A DNA stretch of 41,689 nt from assembly GCA_002373775.1 (NCBI GenBank), contig DFJW01000021.1, positions 1-41,689 of the forward strand, read 5' to 3'. Both the position numbers and the translations under genes were made by a program. This DNA is from Ruminococcus flavefaciens (GTDB lineage Bacteria > Bacillota > Clostridia > Oscillospirales > Ruminococcaceae). The notes beneath the pieces are model-generated. The model was given only the letters and a program-made list of their open reading frames with translations. It was not told the DNA's origin and did not search any database. Of the stretch, positions 23,274 through 32,155 are shown piece by piece. Each line of letters begins with the position of its first letter. Position 1 is the first letter of the stretch.

Positions 23274-24031
23274 TGAATAATGCCGAGGACAAGCTCTTTG
23301 CTGCAAGACTTGACGATATGGTCAGCCTTTGCGGCAGGGACTGCTCCGCTCAGTTTTCAAACTTTCTTGATGAGAGACAGTGCGCGGCTGCTGAGGCGTG
23401 GTGTTCACGCAATGCCGGAGGACTGAAGTACCGGCTCTGGGGCGGATTTGAAGAAGCACGCCGCAGGATGCTTGCCGTTTATCCTGATTACTGCGAAGAT
23501 TATATACTCGAAGAATACCCAATGAAATGTCTTACTTTTACCTACAGGAAAGAAGACGTTCTTACTCACCGGGATTTTCTCGGTACATTCATGGGCATGA
23601 AGCTCAAGCGTGAGACTATCGGGGACATAGTCGTTGGCGAAGGTATGGCACAGGTGATAGCTTCGGAAGTGGCTGCAAGGCATATTGCCGGCACTGTTTC
23701 AAAGATCGGAAAAGTCGGAGTAAAAGTAACGGATGATGCCGCGTTCTCAATGGAGATAAGGCAGGAATTCCAGGTTATCAGCGGTACGGTCGCTTCTATG
23801 CGGCTGGACTGCATCGTTGGTCTCGCCGCAAAGGTGAGCCGCGAAAATGCCGCAAAGCTCATACGCTCTGAGAGAGTGGATATAAACCATTTCACTGTGA
23901 CTTCCCTTTCAGCCGAACTGAAAGAAGGAGACGTGATCTCGGTCAGGGGCAGCGGCAGGTTCATTCTGGCGGGTATCGACGGTCAGACCAAAAAAGGCCG
24001 CATACACATAAATCTTCGTAAATATATTTAG
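23273..24031 (+). CDS. ylmH: S4-domain RNA-binding protein YlmH
   Basis: A 252-residue protein of the YlmH family, found in sepF-divIVA clusters. In B. subtilis and related bacteria YlmH has been linked to rescue of stalled 50S subunits with peptidyl-tRNA. The N-terminal region contains FLDERQCAAAE and TYRKEDVLTHRDFLGTFMG, and the middle contains the ARHIAGTVSKIGKVGV region. The C-terminal S4 RNA-binding domain (about 182-245) reads MRLDCIVGLAAKVSRENAAK, then GDVISVRGSGRF. The start overlaps the sepF stop (TGATGA). ylmG (YggT family), which lies between sepF and ylmH in B. subtilis, is absent. Confidence 0.92.
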   Translation: MNNAEDKLFAARLDDMVSLCGRDCSAQFSNFLDERQCAAAEAWCSRNAGGLKYRLWGGFEEARRRMLAVYPDYCEDYILEEYPMKCLTFTYRKEDVLTHRDFLGTFMGMKLKRETIGDIVVGEGMAQVIASEVAARHIAGTVSKIGKVGVKVTDDAAFSMEIRQEFQVISGTVASMRLDCIVGLAAKVSRENAAKLIRSERVDINHFTVTSLSAELKEGDVISVRGSGRFILAGIDGQTKKGRIHINLRKYI

Positions 24032-24043
24032 AGGTGGATTAAA

Positions 24044-24589
24044 ATGATTACTTCAAAAGACGTAAGAAATAAGCGATTTGAAAAAGCTGCTTTTGGTTAT
24101 AAGCAGGAGGAGATAGATGAATTCCTCTCACAGCTCGAAGCGGAGCTCGACGAGATGGAGCGCGAGCGTGCTGAAGCTAACAACAAGATACAGATCCTTG
24201 CAGACAAGGTAAGGGAATATATGAAGGACGAGGATGCTCTCAAGGATGCACTTCTCGGTGCTCAGAAGCAGGGACATCAGGTGATCAATGAGGCTAACGA
24301 GAAGGCTGAGCAGATCATTGCTGAGGCGCAGGCAAAGGCTGAAGCTCTCGAGGACGAGGCTGTACGTCAGCATGCAGAGACAATGGAGCGCAACCGCGAG
24401 GAGATCGCCCGTGAGAAGGAAGCTCTCATAGAGGCACAGCAGCAGGTAGCTGACTTCAAGAAGAGCCTCTTTGATATGTACAAGAGCCACCTTGAACTCA
24501 TTTCCTCCATGCCCGAGTCTTTTGACGATCAGGGCAGCTCTGAGCCTGAAACAGCAGAGGAGATCGCAGCTGCAATAGCTTCTGAATGA
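24044..24589 (+). CDS. divIVA: DivIVA-family polar/septal scaffold protein
   Basis: Coiled-coil protein that binds negatively curved membrane at poles and septa. The N-terminal membrane-binding domain has the family pattern ITSKDVRNKRFEKAAFGYKQ followed by EEIDEFLSQLEAEL. The rest is a long Glu/Ala/Lys coiled coil to about residue 150, ending in an acidic tail. It has 181 residues. An agaggtgg site precedes the ATG. It closes the division cluster before ileS; a 7-bp hairpin (24598-24617, ttcaccg / cggtgaa, loop tatctg) begins 8 bases after the stop but lacks a T run, so termination there would be weak. Confidence 0.94.
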   Translation: MITSKDVRNKRFEKAAFGYKQEEIDEFLSQLEAELDEMERERAEANNKIQILADKVREYMKDEDALKDALLGAQKQGHQVINEANEKAEQIIAEAQAKAEALEDEAVRQHAETMERNREEIAREKEALIEAQQQVADFKKSLFDMYKSHLELISSMPESFDDQGSSEPETAEEIAAAIASE

Positions 24590-24623
24590 TCTGTCACTTC
24601 ACCGTATCTGCGGTGAAATGTCG

Positions 24624-24632
24624 TGATATAAT
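24624..24632 (+). promoter_or_regulatory. Extended -10 promoter upstream of ileS
   Basis: TGaTATAAT (TATAAT at 24627-24632) with no good -35. The predicted leader is about 80 bases. It can form alternative short pairings (ggtat 24639-24643 with atacc 24661-24665, or tgatc... with ggggatca), but no T-box signature is present. Confidence 0.55.
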
Positions 24633-24682
24633 GCGAAAGGTATACTGATCTGTTCCCTTGATACCGGGGATCAATAAGCTTG

Positions 24683-24721
24683 AAAGGAGGAGCTTGCGCA
24701 GAAGCGCATGCTCGCGTGAAA
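24683..24721 (+). promoter_or_regulatory. ileS ribosome binding site separated from its ATG by a hairpin
   Basis: The ideal Shine-Dalgarno aaaggag (24683-24689) lies 32 bases before ATG 24722, too far for normal initiation. The intervening 24690-24713 fold into a stem of 10 positions with one T-T mismatch, gagcttgcgc / gcgcatgctc, and loop agaa. If folded, 8 unpaired bases remain between the site and the ATG, an optimal spacing. This resembles the structured spacers described for a few phage mRNAs. No other purine-rich site lies nearer the ATG. Confidence 0.7.
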
Positions 24722-27499
24722 ATGGCACAGGATTATAACGCTACGTTGAATTTACCAAAAACAGAATTCCCTATGAGGGGAAATCTGCCTAAGAGAGAAC
24801 CTGAAACTCTTGAAAAATGGGAGAGCGGCAGACTCTATTACAAGATGATCGAAAAGAATAAGGGCAAGAAGCCCTATATCCTTCATGACGGACCTCCGTA
24901 TGCCAACGGTGAGATCCACCTTGGTCATGCTCTCAACAAGTCTCTCAAGGATTTCATTGTCAAGTATAAGAATATGACCGGATTCTGTGCTCCTTACGTT
25001 CCGGGCTGGGACACTCACGGCCTTCCTATCGAGCTGAAAGCAATGAAGGCTATCGGCGTTGAGAACGGAGCTATACCTCCGACAGAACTCAGAAAGCACT
25101 GCCGTGAATACGCTATGACTCAGGTCGCAAATCAGATGAAGGGCTTCAAGAGGCTCGGCTCACTGGGCGACTATGACTATCCCTACCTCACACTCCGTCC
25201 TGAGTATGAAGCAAAGCAGGTCGAGGTATTCGGTTCAATGGCAAAGAAGGGCTATATGTACAAGGGACTCAAGCCTGTTTACTGGTGTCCTGACTGTAAT
25301 ACTGCCCTTGCAGAAGCTGAGATCGAGTATTCCAACGATCCCTGCTACTCTATCTATGTAAAGTTCAACGTTACCGATGACAAGGGCATCTTCACCGGTC
25401 TCGGACTTGACCTTTCCAAGATATACTTCGTTATCTGGACCACAACTACATGGACTATCCCCGGAAATCTGGCTATCTGCCTCGGACCGGAGTACAACTA
25501 TACACTCGTTCACGTTGGTGACGAGTACTATGTAATGGCTGAAGAGCTTGTAAAGACCACTATGGAGACTGCCGGTATAACTGACTATACCACAGAGCAC
25601 ATCTTCACAGGTGCCGAGCTTGAAGGCATGAAGACAAAGCATCCTCTCTATGACCGTCCGTCACCGATAATCGTCGGCGACCACGTTACACTTGAATCCG
25701 GTACAGGCTGCGTACATACCGCTCCCGGATACGGTGTCGAGGACTTTGAGGTATGCAAGAATTATGATGATATCGGCATAATCGTATGTGTTGATTCCAA
25801 GGGCAGACAGACTGCTGAGGCAGGCGAGTTCGAGGGAATGGACACAGACGAGGCAAACAAGGCTATCGCTGCCAAGCTCACAGAGCTGGGCGCAATGCTG
25901 GCAACACAGAAGATCGTCCACCAGTATCCTCACTGCTGGCGCTGCAACAGCCCGATAATCTATCGTGCAACAGAGCAGTGGTTCTGTTCAGTGAACGGCT
26001 TCAAGGATGAGGCGATAAAGGCTATCGAAGGCGTTCAGTGGATCCCTGAATGGGGCGAAGACCGCATCAAGGGCATGGTACGCGACAGAAGCGACTGGTG
26101 CATCTCACGTCAGAGAACATGGGGCGTTCCGATACCTGTAGTATACTGCAAGGACTGCGGAAAGCCGATATGCAATGACGAGACTATAGCTGCTATCGCT
26201 GACCTGTTCCGCAAGGAAGGTTCAGACGCATGGTGGACAAAGGATACAAGCGAATTCATCCCTTCATCCGTCAAGTGCGAATGCGGCTGCGGCGAATTCA
26301 CAAAGGAATACGACATCATGGATGTATGGTTCGACAGCGGCGTATCCCATACTTCTGTAATGGAAGGCGACGACTTCCCGAGCCTCTCATGGCCGGCTGA
26401 TCTTTACCTTGAAGGTGCAGACCAGTACCGCGGCTGGTTCCAGTCTTCACTCCTCACATCAGTAGTATACAAGGGCGGATCTCCGTACAAGGCAGTATGC
26501 ACACACGGCTGGGTAGTTGACGGCGAGGGCAAGACCATGCACAAGTCTCTCGGAAACGGTATCGCTCCCAGTGAGATAACAGACCAGTACGGTGCAGATA
26601 TACTTCGTCTCTGGGTAGCATCATCTGACTACCACAGCGATATCCGTATATCCAAGCCCATACTGAGCCAGCTTTCTGATGCTTACAAGAAGATCAGAAA
26701 TACTGCGCGTTTCATTCTCGGCAACCTCGGAAACGGCAGCGGATTTGATCCCGACAAGGACAGCGTATCCGATGACAAGCTCACAGAACTCGATAAATGG
26801 GCTCTCATGAAGCTTGACACACTTATAGACAAGGTCAAGGAAGGCTACGAAGCATTTGACTTCCACATCGCTTTCCATGCTATACACAACTTCTGCGTAA
26901 TAGATATGTCCAACTTCTATCTTGATATCATCAAGGACAGGCTCTATTGTGAGAAGGAGGATTCAGAGCTCCGCCGTGCAGCTCAGACCACGATGTATCG
27001 TATCCTCAGCGCACTTGCAAGACTCTCTGCACCTATAATCTCATTCACTGCTGAGGAGATATGGCAGTTCATGCCACACACAGCAGGCGATGATACAGAG
27101 AGCGTATTCCTGAATCAGATGCCCGGAAAGTCTGGTATTGAGTTCAGCAGTGAATTCAACGAAAAGTGGGATTTCATCTACAATGCACGCCTCTCTGCAA
27201 ACAAGGTGCTTGAGGACGCAAGAAATGCCAAGACGATAGGAAAGTCACTTGAAGCCAAGATAATCATCAGAAGCAGTGACGCTGAGTTTGACCGTTACAG
27301 CGAACTGGCAGATCAGCTTTCAGAAATAATGATCGTTTCAGCTGTTGAGGTCGAGAGATCCGGCGCTGAGACAATTTATGAAGTTGCAAAGGCTGAAGGC
27401 GAGAAGTGTGAGCGCTGCTGGTGCTATTCCAAGTATGTAGGAACAAATCATGAGCATCCCACACTCTGCGAGAGATGTGCGATAGCTGTTACAGTATAA
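24722..27499 (+). CDS. ileS: Isoleucine-tRNA ligase
   Basis: Charges tRNA-Ile and edits Val. The class I signature HIGH appears as HLGH in PYANGEIHLGHALNKSLKD (about residue 66), and KMSKS as KTMHKSLGN (about 604). The editing domain has GTGCVHTAPGYGVEDF and WTTTTWTIPGN. A C-terminal zinc finger uses four Cys in CERCWC and CERC. The start is ATG 24722 (MAQDYNATLNLPKTEFPMRG), which matches family N termini and gives 925 residues; the frame extends to TTG 24680 through sequence that forms the leader hairpin, so that part is not coding. Firmicute ileS genes often carry a T-box; none is visible here. The gene ends at a strong terminator. Confidence 0.97.
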   Translation: MAQDYNATLNLPKTEFPMRGNLPKREPETLEKWESGRLYYKMIEKNKGKKPYILHDGPPYANGEIHLGHALNKSLKDFIVKYKNMTGFCAPYVPGWDTHGLPIELKAMKAIGVENGAIPPTELRKHCREYAMTQVANQMKGFKRLGSLGDYDYPYLTLRPEYEAKQVEVFGSMAKKGYMYKGLKPVYWCPDCNTALAEAEIEYSNDPCYSIYVKFNVTDDKGIFTGLGLDLSKIYFVIWTTTTWTIPGNLAICLGPEYNYTLVHVGDEYYVMAEELVKTTMETAGITDYTTEHIFTGAELEGMKTKHPLYDRPSPIIVGDHVTLESGTGCVHTAPGYGVEDFEVCKNYDDIGIIVCVDSKGRQTAEAGEFEGMDTDEANKAIAAKLTELGAMLATQKIVHQYPHCWRCNSPIIYRATEQWFCSVNGFKDEAIKAIEGVQWIPEWGEDRIKGMVRDRSDWCISRQRTWGVPIPVVYCKDCGKPICNDETIAAIADLFRKEGSDAWWTKDTSEFIPSSVKCECGCGEFTKEYDIMDVWFDSGVSHTSVMEGDDFPSLSWPADLYLEGADQYRGWFQSSLLTSVVYKGGSPYKAVCTHGWVVDGEGKTMHKSLGNGIAPSEITDQYGADILRLWVASSDYHSDIRISKPILSQLSDAYKKIRNTARFILGNLGNGSGFDPDKDSVSDDKLTELDKWALMKLDTLIDKVKEGYEAFDFHIAFHAIHNFCVIDMSNFYLDIIKDRLYCEKEDSELRRAAQTTMYRILSALARLSAPIISFTAEEIWQFMPHTAGDDTESVFLNQMPGKSGIEFSSEFNEKWDFIYNARLSANKVLEDARNAKTIGKSLEAKIIIRSSDAEFDRYSELADQLSEIMIVSAVEVERSGAETIYEVAKAEGEKCERCWCYSKYVGTNHEHPTLCERCAIAVTV

Positions 27500-27511
27500 T
27501 CAGTACTATAT

Positions 27512-27545
27512 GCCTGCTGTCTTAATGGCAGCAGGCTGCATTTTT
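27512..27545 (+). terminator. Rho-independent terminator after ileS
   Basis: Stem gcctgctg (27512-27519) / cagcaggc (27529-27536), followed by tgca and TTTTT (27541-27545). It separates ileS from lspA, which must be transcribed from its own promoter in 27546-27636 or by read-through; I see no clear promoter there. Confidence 0.88.
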
Positions 27546-27636
27546 GAGTTACCATTTCGCTGCTGATGAAACGGCGTACATCCCGTAGGCATGATCTGAG
27601 GCAGCAACACTGCAAATGAATGGAAGGGATAAACAT

Positions 27637-28155
27637 TTGGCATTACCGATAACTCTTATAGCGGCAATAATTGCTCTGATCGGAGCAGATCAGGGTGTAA
27701 AATACTGGGCTGTCCATTCACTGAAACCCAAGGGCAGCATGGAATTCATCCACTTCGGCGATTTTCACATACTTGATCTGACGTATGTGGAGAATGACGG
27801 CGCTATCTTTGGAAGCATGAGCGGACAGAGGTGGTTCCTTATCGGCTTCACATCGCTGGTGATAATCGCAGGCATATACGTCATGTTCCGCCTGATGCGG
27901 AGGTCGAGAGTGCTGACAAGTGCGATACTCCTGTTCATAGCAGGAGGCATAGGCAACCTTATCGACCGTATCAGACAGGGATATGTGGTTGATATGTTTG
28001 AGATAAAGCTTTTCAAGTTTGCAGTTTTCAACGTTGCGGATATATGCGTGACAGTTGCATTCGCACTTCTCATTATCTACGGCATATTCATTGATCCGAA
28101 GATAGAGAAAGCAAAGAAAGCGGCAGCTGAGACGGAGAACGGAAGCAATGAGTGA
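27637..28155 (+). CDS. lspA: Lipoprotein signal peptidase (signal peptidase II)
   Basis: Aspartic protease in the membrane that cleaves signal peptides of lipoproteins such as those at 12161 and 29921. There are four hydrophobic segments. Catalytic Asp motifs are GNLIDRIRQGYVVDM and FNVADICVT; YVENDGAIFGSM corresponds to the conserved N-x-G-[AI]-x-F loop. I place the start at TTG 27637, 7 bases after ggaaggga, giving 172 residues beginning at the first membrane segment. ATG 27616 is an alternative that adds seven polar residues but lacks a good binding site. Eight bases overlap with the next gene. Confidence 0.93.
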   Translation: MALPITLIAAIIALIGADQGVKYWAVHSLKPKGSMEFIHFGDFHILDLTYVENDGAIFGSMSGQRWFLIGFTSLVIIAGIYVMFRLMRRSRVLTSAILLFIAGGIGNLIDRIRQGYVVDMFEIKLFKFAVFNVADICVTVAFALLIIYGIFIDPKIEKAKKAAAETENGSNE

Positions 28156-29062
28156 TACTGTGATACTCACTGCAAGCGAAAGCGATGCAGGCAGCCGTAT
28201 TGACAAGTACATCTCTGACAACATCTCCGAACTTACTCGTTCAGCAGTCCAGACGCTCATATCAAAAGGCATGGTGCTTGCAGGCGGAAGTCCTGTCCCG
28301 AAGAACTATAAACTCAGGGGACACGAGGAGATCACAGTGGAGATACCCGAACCGCAGCCTATGGATGCGGTCCCAGAGGACATACCGCTTGATATAGTTT
28401 ATGAAGATGACGATCTGCTTGTGGTGAACAAGCCGAAGGGCATGGTAGTGCATCCGGCACACGGTAATTATACCGGCACACTGGTGAATGCACTGCTGCA
28501 TCACTGCGGCAGCAGCCTTTCAGGCATCAACGGCGTGATACGTCCCGGCATAGTCCACCGCATAGACAAGAACACCAGCGGTTTGCTGATCGTTGCCAAA
28601 AACGACGCATCGCACCTGAAACTGGCGGAACAGATAAAAGCCCATAGTTTCACGAGGGAGTACGAGGCTGTAGCCTGTGGCTCCTTTAAAGAAACAGAAG
28701 GAACGATAGATGCTCCTATCGGAAGGCATAAGACCGACAGGAAAAAGATGTGTGTCACGAATGAGAATTCAAGGAACGCAGTGACACATTATGAAGTAAT
28801 ACGTCAGTATGGCGGATATGCGCATCTTCGTCTCAGGCTTGAGACCGGCCGTACCCACCAGATACGAGTGCATCTTTCATATATCGGACATCCAGTCCTT
28901 GGAGATGACGTATACGGAAAGCCGTACAAAGGATTAGAGGGACAGTGCCTCCATGCCCGCAGGATAGGGTTCATACATCCGTCTACGGGAGAGTATATGG
29001 AATTCAGCAGCGAATTGCCGGAGTACTTCGTTTCTGTACTGAACAAGCTTGAAAAGATGTAG
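28148..29062 (+). CDS. RluA/RluD-family pseudouridine synthase
   Basis: Isomerises uridines in RNA, probably 23S rRNA. An N-terminal S4 RNA-binding domain (about 12-75: SRIDKYISDNISELTRSAVQ) precedes the catalytic domain with the Asp motif HRIDKNTSGLLIVAKN (about 138-153) and the RLETGRTHQIRVHL signature further on. The 304 residues match RluD/YlyB, which follows lspA in B. subtilis too. The ATG lies inside the lspA stop region with a modest ggaag site, indicating coupling. The exact target uridines cannot be read from sequence, so no symbol is given. Confidence 0.93.
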   Translation: MSDTVILTASESDAGSRIDKYISDNISELTRSAVQTLISKGMVLAGGSPVPKNYKLRGHEEITVEIPEPQPMDAVPEDIPLDIVYEDDDLLVVNKPKGMVVHPAHGNYTGTLVNALLHHCGSSLSGINGVIRPGIVHRIDKNTSGLLIVAKNDASHLKLAEQIKAHSFTREYEAVACGSFKETEGTIDAPIGRHKTDRKKMCVTNENSRNAVTHYEVIRQYGGYAHLRLRLETGRTHQIRVHLSYIGHPVLGDDVYGKPYKGLEGQCLHARRIGFIHPSTGEYMEFSSELPEYFVSVLNKLEKM

Positions 29063-29071
29063 GTGAGATGA

Positions 29072-29893
29072 ATGTTTGAAAAAATATCCAGAGTGATCGT
29101 GCTCAGTGACATGGACGGAACTCTGCTCGACTCGCAGAAACGCATCTCCGATACCGATCGAGAGGCGATAAAGCGCTTTACCGAGCTTGGTGGGCATTTT
29201 TCAGTGGCAACGGGAAGAACGATACAGTCCTTTGAGCAGTACCGGGCAATGATAGATCTCCCTGATCCCGTGATAATGTACAACGGAGCAGCGATCCACG
29301 ATTATACGGCTGGAAAGACGCTCTATACGCACCCGCTGCCTGATGAGGCGAAGGCGATATCTGTCAGCATACTTGATGCGATGCCGGATGCCGGCGGAGA
29401 GGTGCTGAAAACTGACGGTACATACGTCTTCAGGAACAACGATTATCAGAAGCTGCATACCAAGCTTTGCGATATAATCCCGGAATACACTGAGCTTCCG
29501 GATATCGAAGACGGCGGCTGGCTGAAGGTGCTGTTCGCGATGGCACCGGAGGCTATAGACTTCCTGGAAGTATTTGTCAGACAGCAAGGCTACAAGGGAG
29601 TTGACTTTGTAAAGTCGTCGGAGATATTCTATGAGATGCTGCCGGAAGGCGTGAGCAAGGGCTCAGCGCTGGCTAAATACCGTGAACTCCCGGGATTTGA
29701 AGGATTTACATTTGTATCCATAGGAGACTTTGATAACGATATCGAAATGATAAGAGAAGCAGACCTTGGAGCTTGTCCTGCAAATGCTGAGGACACTGTC
29801 AAGGCGGCAGCCGATCTTGTACTTGAAAAAACGAATAATGAAGGAGCAGTGGCTGAGCTGCTGGACTTTATTATAAAGAAATGCGGAATATGA
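29072..29893 (+). CDS. Cof-type HAD-superfamily phosphatase
   Basis: A 273-residue HAD hydrolase with type IIB cap, acting on small phosphorylated metabolites. Motif I is DMDGTLLD (nucleophile Asp about 14, acid/base two residues on), motif II is the VATGRT segment, and motif IV is GDFDNDIEMI, with the conserved Lys in EGVSKGSAL. Cap specificity cannot be inferred, so the substrate (sugar phosphate, flavin or PLP are typical) is open. The ATG has an aggtgaga site 9 bases after the rluD-like stop; it is probably the third gene of the lspA unit. Confidence 0.9.
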   Translation: MFEKISRVIVLSDMDGTLLDSQKRISDTDREAIKRFTELGGHFSVATGRTIQSFEQYRAMIDLPDPVIMYNGAAIHDYTAGKTLYTHPLPDEAKAISVSILDAMPDAGGEVLKTDGTYVFRNNDYQKLHTKLCDIIPEYTELPDIEDGGWLKVLFAMAPEAIDFLEVFVRQQGYKGVDFVKSSEIFYEMLPEGVSKGSALAKYRELPGFEGFTFVSIGDFDNDIEMIREADLGACPANAEDTVKAAADLVLEKTNNEGAVAELLDFIIKKCGI

Positions 29894-29920
29894 TAAGTAC
29901 GACAGAACTGGAGGTGTGTA

Positions 29921-31255
29921 ATGGGAAAACGAATATTTGCATACTGTACAGCAGTGATCGTGTGCTTTGGAATGCTTGCCGGCTGCGGCAGTGAAGAAGA
30001 CAGCGGGAAAAGCAGCAAAGTGAGCAGTACAGCGAGCACGGAAACTGACGCAAAAACTTCTGAAACAGATGAAGGCATTGAAGGCTCAGTTGCCGAGACG
30101 GAGACTGAGACCGAACAAGAAACTGTGACGACCGAGCCGGAAACTGCTGCCGAAACAACGGAAACAGTGACAGAGGCACCTGCAACTGAACCTGCAACGG
30201 AGACCATATCCGTCAGCGGCTCATTTATCCCTGGCATGATAGGGATGCCGGCGTCTGAACTGATACAGATGTTTGGCGGCGAATTTGAAGCAGAGATCGT
30301 CTTTGGCGGCGTTTATGGCTTGCAGTTCAGTGAATTAGAAGATACATGGTTCTATATAGAGGATCACGGATTTGATGAGCTTTGCAGCGATTATTCCTAT
30401 GGTGTCACCGATGAGCTCAAAGAAGCGATAGCCTCTTCTGATGCACCTGTTGAACGTATAAACATGCGCAGTGGCAAGCTGGATGATTTCAGCATCGGCA
30501 TGAGCTACAATGAATGCGCGGATTTTATCGGTGATTTTCCTGTAATGGGCAGCGATAACGGCGAATATATCAACGGAGATCTTTCCTCGTTCTGTTATGC
30601 TTACTTCCATACCGGAGGCTACGTTATCGAACTCCACTTTGACTGTGATAATCAGCTTGGATACGATGCTAATACCGGAGCATTTTTGAGAGATGACACG
30701 CCGGATATAGCTGCTGATGTCATAAAGAAGTATGATCCGCTGCTCCAGACTATCTGTATCAAGCCTTTCAGACAAATCGACAGTTCGAAGATCAAAGAGA
30801 TCGGGGCGAGTTCGTATCTTGATCCCATAGAAGACGGCTCATATACTCATACATACGGTCCGTCACATCTGATAGATTATAGTCTGGCGAGCTGCTGGTG
30901 TGAGAATGCACCGGGCAGCGGCGAAGGAGAATATGTGGACTTTACACTTGATGAAGGGACGGAAGTCCATTACGCAGTCATATACAATGGACTACTGGAA
31001 AATGAGCGCAGTTTCAATAACAACGGACGGGTTTCCAAGCTGAAGATCTATTCTGACGGTGATTATCCATATGATATGAGTTTTCTGCTTCCCACAGGAT
31101 ACAACAAGAATTATCCGAGAGCCATTCCCATGTATCAGCACGATACGAAATCGGTAAGATTTGAGGTAGTGGATGCGGTCAAAGGCGACAAATATGAAGA
31201 CACCTGTATATCTGAGATAGTTCTCGGAATTACAGAGAACATAAGCTTTGAATAA
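29921..31255 (+). CDS. Lipoprotein with Thr/Glu linker and C-terminal discoidin-like (NADase-type glycan-binding) domain
   Basis: A 444-residue predicted lipoprotein with lipobox LAGC (Cys22). A long Thr/Glu/Ser low-complexity linker (about 25-100) is followed by a middle domain with a helix-strand pattern (about 103-250) and a C-terminal domain (about 285-440). The last shows the pattern SSYLDP...YGPSHLIDYSLASCWCENAPG...GEYVDFTL...YNGL...NNNGRVSKLKIYSDG. That pattern of bounded turns, an Asn before RVSKLK and a late ISEIVLGI strand, resembles the NADase-type glycan-binding or discoidin-like fold, from memory. It should sit on the outer face of the membrane. A strong ggaggtg site precedes the ATG. 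The linker is like that of the lipoprotein at 12161, but the domains differ. Confidence 0.8.
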   Translation: MGKRIFAYCTAVIVCFGMLAGCGSEEDSGKSSKVSSTASTETDAKTSETDEGIEGSVAETETETEQETVTTEPETAAETTETVTEAPATEPATETISVSGSFIPGMIGMPASELIQMFGGEFEAEIVFGGVYGLQFSELEDTWFYIEDHGFDELCSDYSYGVTDELKEAIASSDAPVERINMRSGKLDDFSIGMSYNECADFIGDFPVMGSDNGEYINGDLSSFCYAYFHTGGYVIELHFDCDNQLGYDANTGAFLRDDTPDIAADVIKKYDPLLQTICIKPFRQIDSSKIKEIGASSYLDPIEDGSYTHTYGPSHLIDYSLASCWCENAPGSGEGEYVDFTLDEGTEVHYAVIYNGLLENERSFNNNGRVSKLKIYSDGDYPYDMSFLLPTGYNKNYPRAIPMYQHDTKSVRFEVVDAVKGDKYEDTCISEIVLGITENISFE

Positions 31256-31311
31256 ATTATAAAACATAAACGGCGAACGCTGTTATGCTATAAAAATAAC
31301 CGGAGGTAATT

Positions 31312-32151
31312 ATGGACGCAAATAAGAAAAAGGAATTGCAGAAACTCGCCTGTAAGGTGAGAATGGGCGTTATTGAGGGCACATACAATGCCAAGTCGGG
31401 ACATCCCGGCGGCTCCCTCTCTATAGCCGACACACTGACATATCTCTACTTTGACAAGATGAATGTCGACGCAAAAGCTCCAGAAGATCCTGACAGAGAC
31501 CGTTTTGTCCTTTCAAAGGGACATACAGCACCGGCTCTGTACTCAGTGCTTGCACAGAAAGGCTATTTTTCTGAAGACGAACTGAAGTCTCTCCGCCACA
31601 TCGGAGCACTTCTTCAGGGACATCCTTGCATCCACATCCCCGGTGTAGATATGTCCAGCGGTTCACTCGGACAGGGCATCTCTGCTGCTGCCGGAATGGC
31701 ACTTGCAGGCAAGATCGACGGAAAGAACTACAAGGTATACACCATACTCGGAGACGGCGAGATCGAAGAGGGACAGGTATGGGAAGCTGCCATGTTCTCA
31801 GCCCACTATAAGCTGGACAACCTTGTAGCTGTAGTTGACAATAACGGCTTACAGATCGACGGACCGATATCAGAGGTATGCTCACCGTACCCGATAACTG
31901 ACAAGTTTGAAGCATTCGGCTGGCATGTTATCACTATCGACGCTCATGATTTTGATGATATCGAGCGTGCATTTGCTGAGGCAGACACTGTTAAGGGCAA
32001 GCCCGTAGCAATAATCCAGAAGTCCGTAAAGGGCAAGGGCGTATCATTCATGGAAGGTCAGGTCGGCTGGCACGGCACAGCTCCCAACAAAGAGCAGTAC
32101 GATCAGGCTATGGCAGAGCTCACAGCACAGTTGAAGGAATTGGAGGACTAA
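31312..32151 (+). CDS. Transketolase, N-terminal (thiamine pyrophosphate-binding) subunit
   Basis: First half of a split transketolase, which moves two-carbon units between pentose and hexose phosphates. The thiamine pyrophosphate-binding pattern starts GDGEIEEGQVWEAAMFSAHY and ends with VVDNNGLQIDG. Other signatures are AKSGHPGGSLS and SKGHTAPALYSVL, each with a conserved His. The 279 residues correspond to the first half of full-length enzymes. The second half is encoded 4 bases downstream, and both are needed for activity. An ideal ggaggt site precedes the ATG. The 56-base gap before it shows a possible -10 (tataaa) but no convincing -35. Confidence 0.95.
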   Translation: MDANKKKELQKLACKVRMGVIEGTYNAKSGHPGGSLSIADTLTYLYFDKMNVDAKAPEDPDRDRFVLSKGHTAPALYSVLAQKGYFSEDELKSLRHIGALLQGHPCIHIPGVDMSSGSLGQGISAAAGMALAGKIDGKNYKVYTILGDGEIEEGQVWEAAMFSAHYKLDNLVAVVDNNGLQIDGPISEVCSPYPITDKFEAFGWHVITIDAHDFDDIERAFAEADTVKGKPVAIIQKSVKGKGVSFMEGQVGWHGTAPNKEQYDQAMAELTAQLKELED

Positions 32152-32155
32152 GAAT

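Noticed and set aside
24590..24721. T-box riboswitch upstream of ileS, expected in Firmicutes
   Set aside because: The conserved T-box bulge sequence (agggtgg-type) and a following terminator are missing, and the leader is only about 80 bases from the visible promoter.
27553..27600. Hammerhead-like ribozyme, from ctgatga next to gaaac after ileS
   Set aside because: The two core strands overlap in ctgatgaaac with no room for stem II, and no cleavage-site helix could be drawn.
27563..27618. A 17-codon frame starting atgaaacggcg between the ileS terminator and lspA
   Set aside because: There is no ribosome binding site, no recognisable peptide, and the frame ends within the lspA leader.
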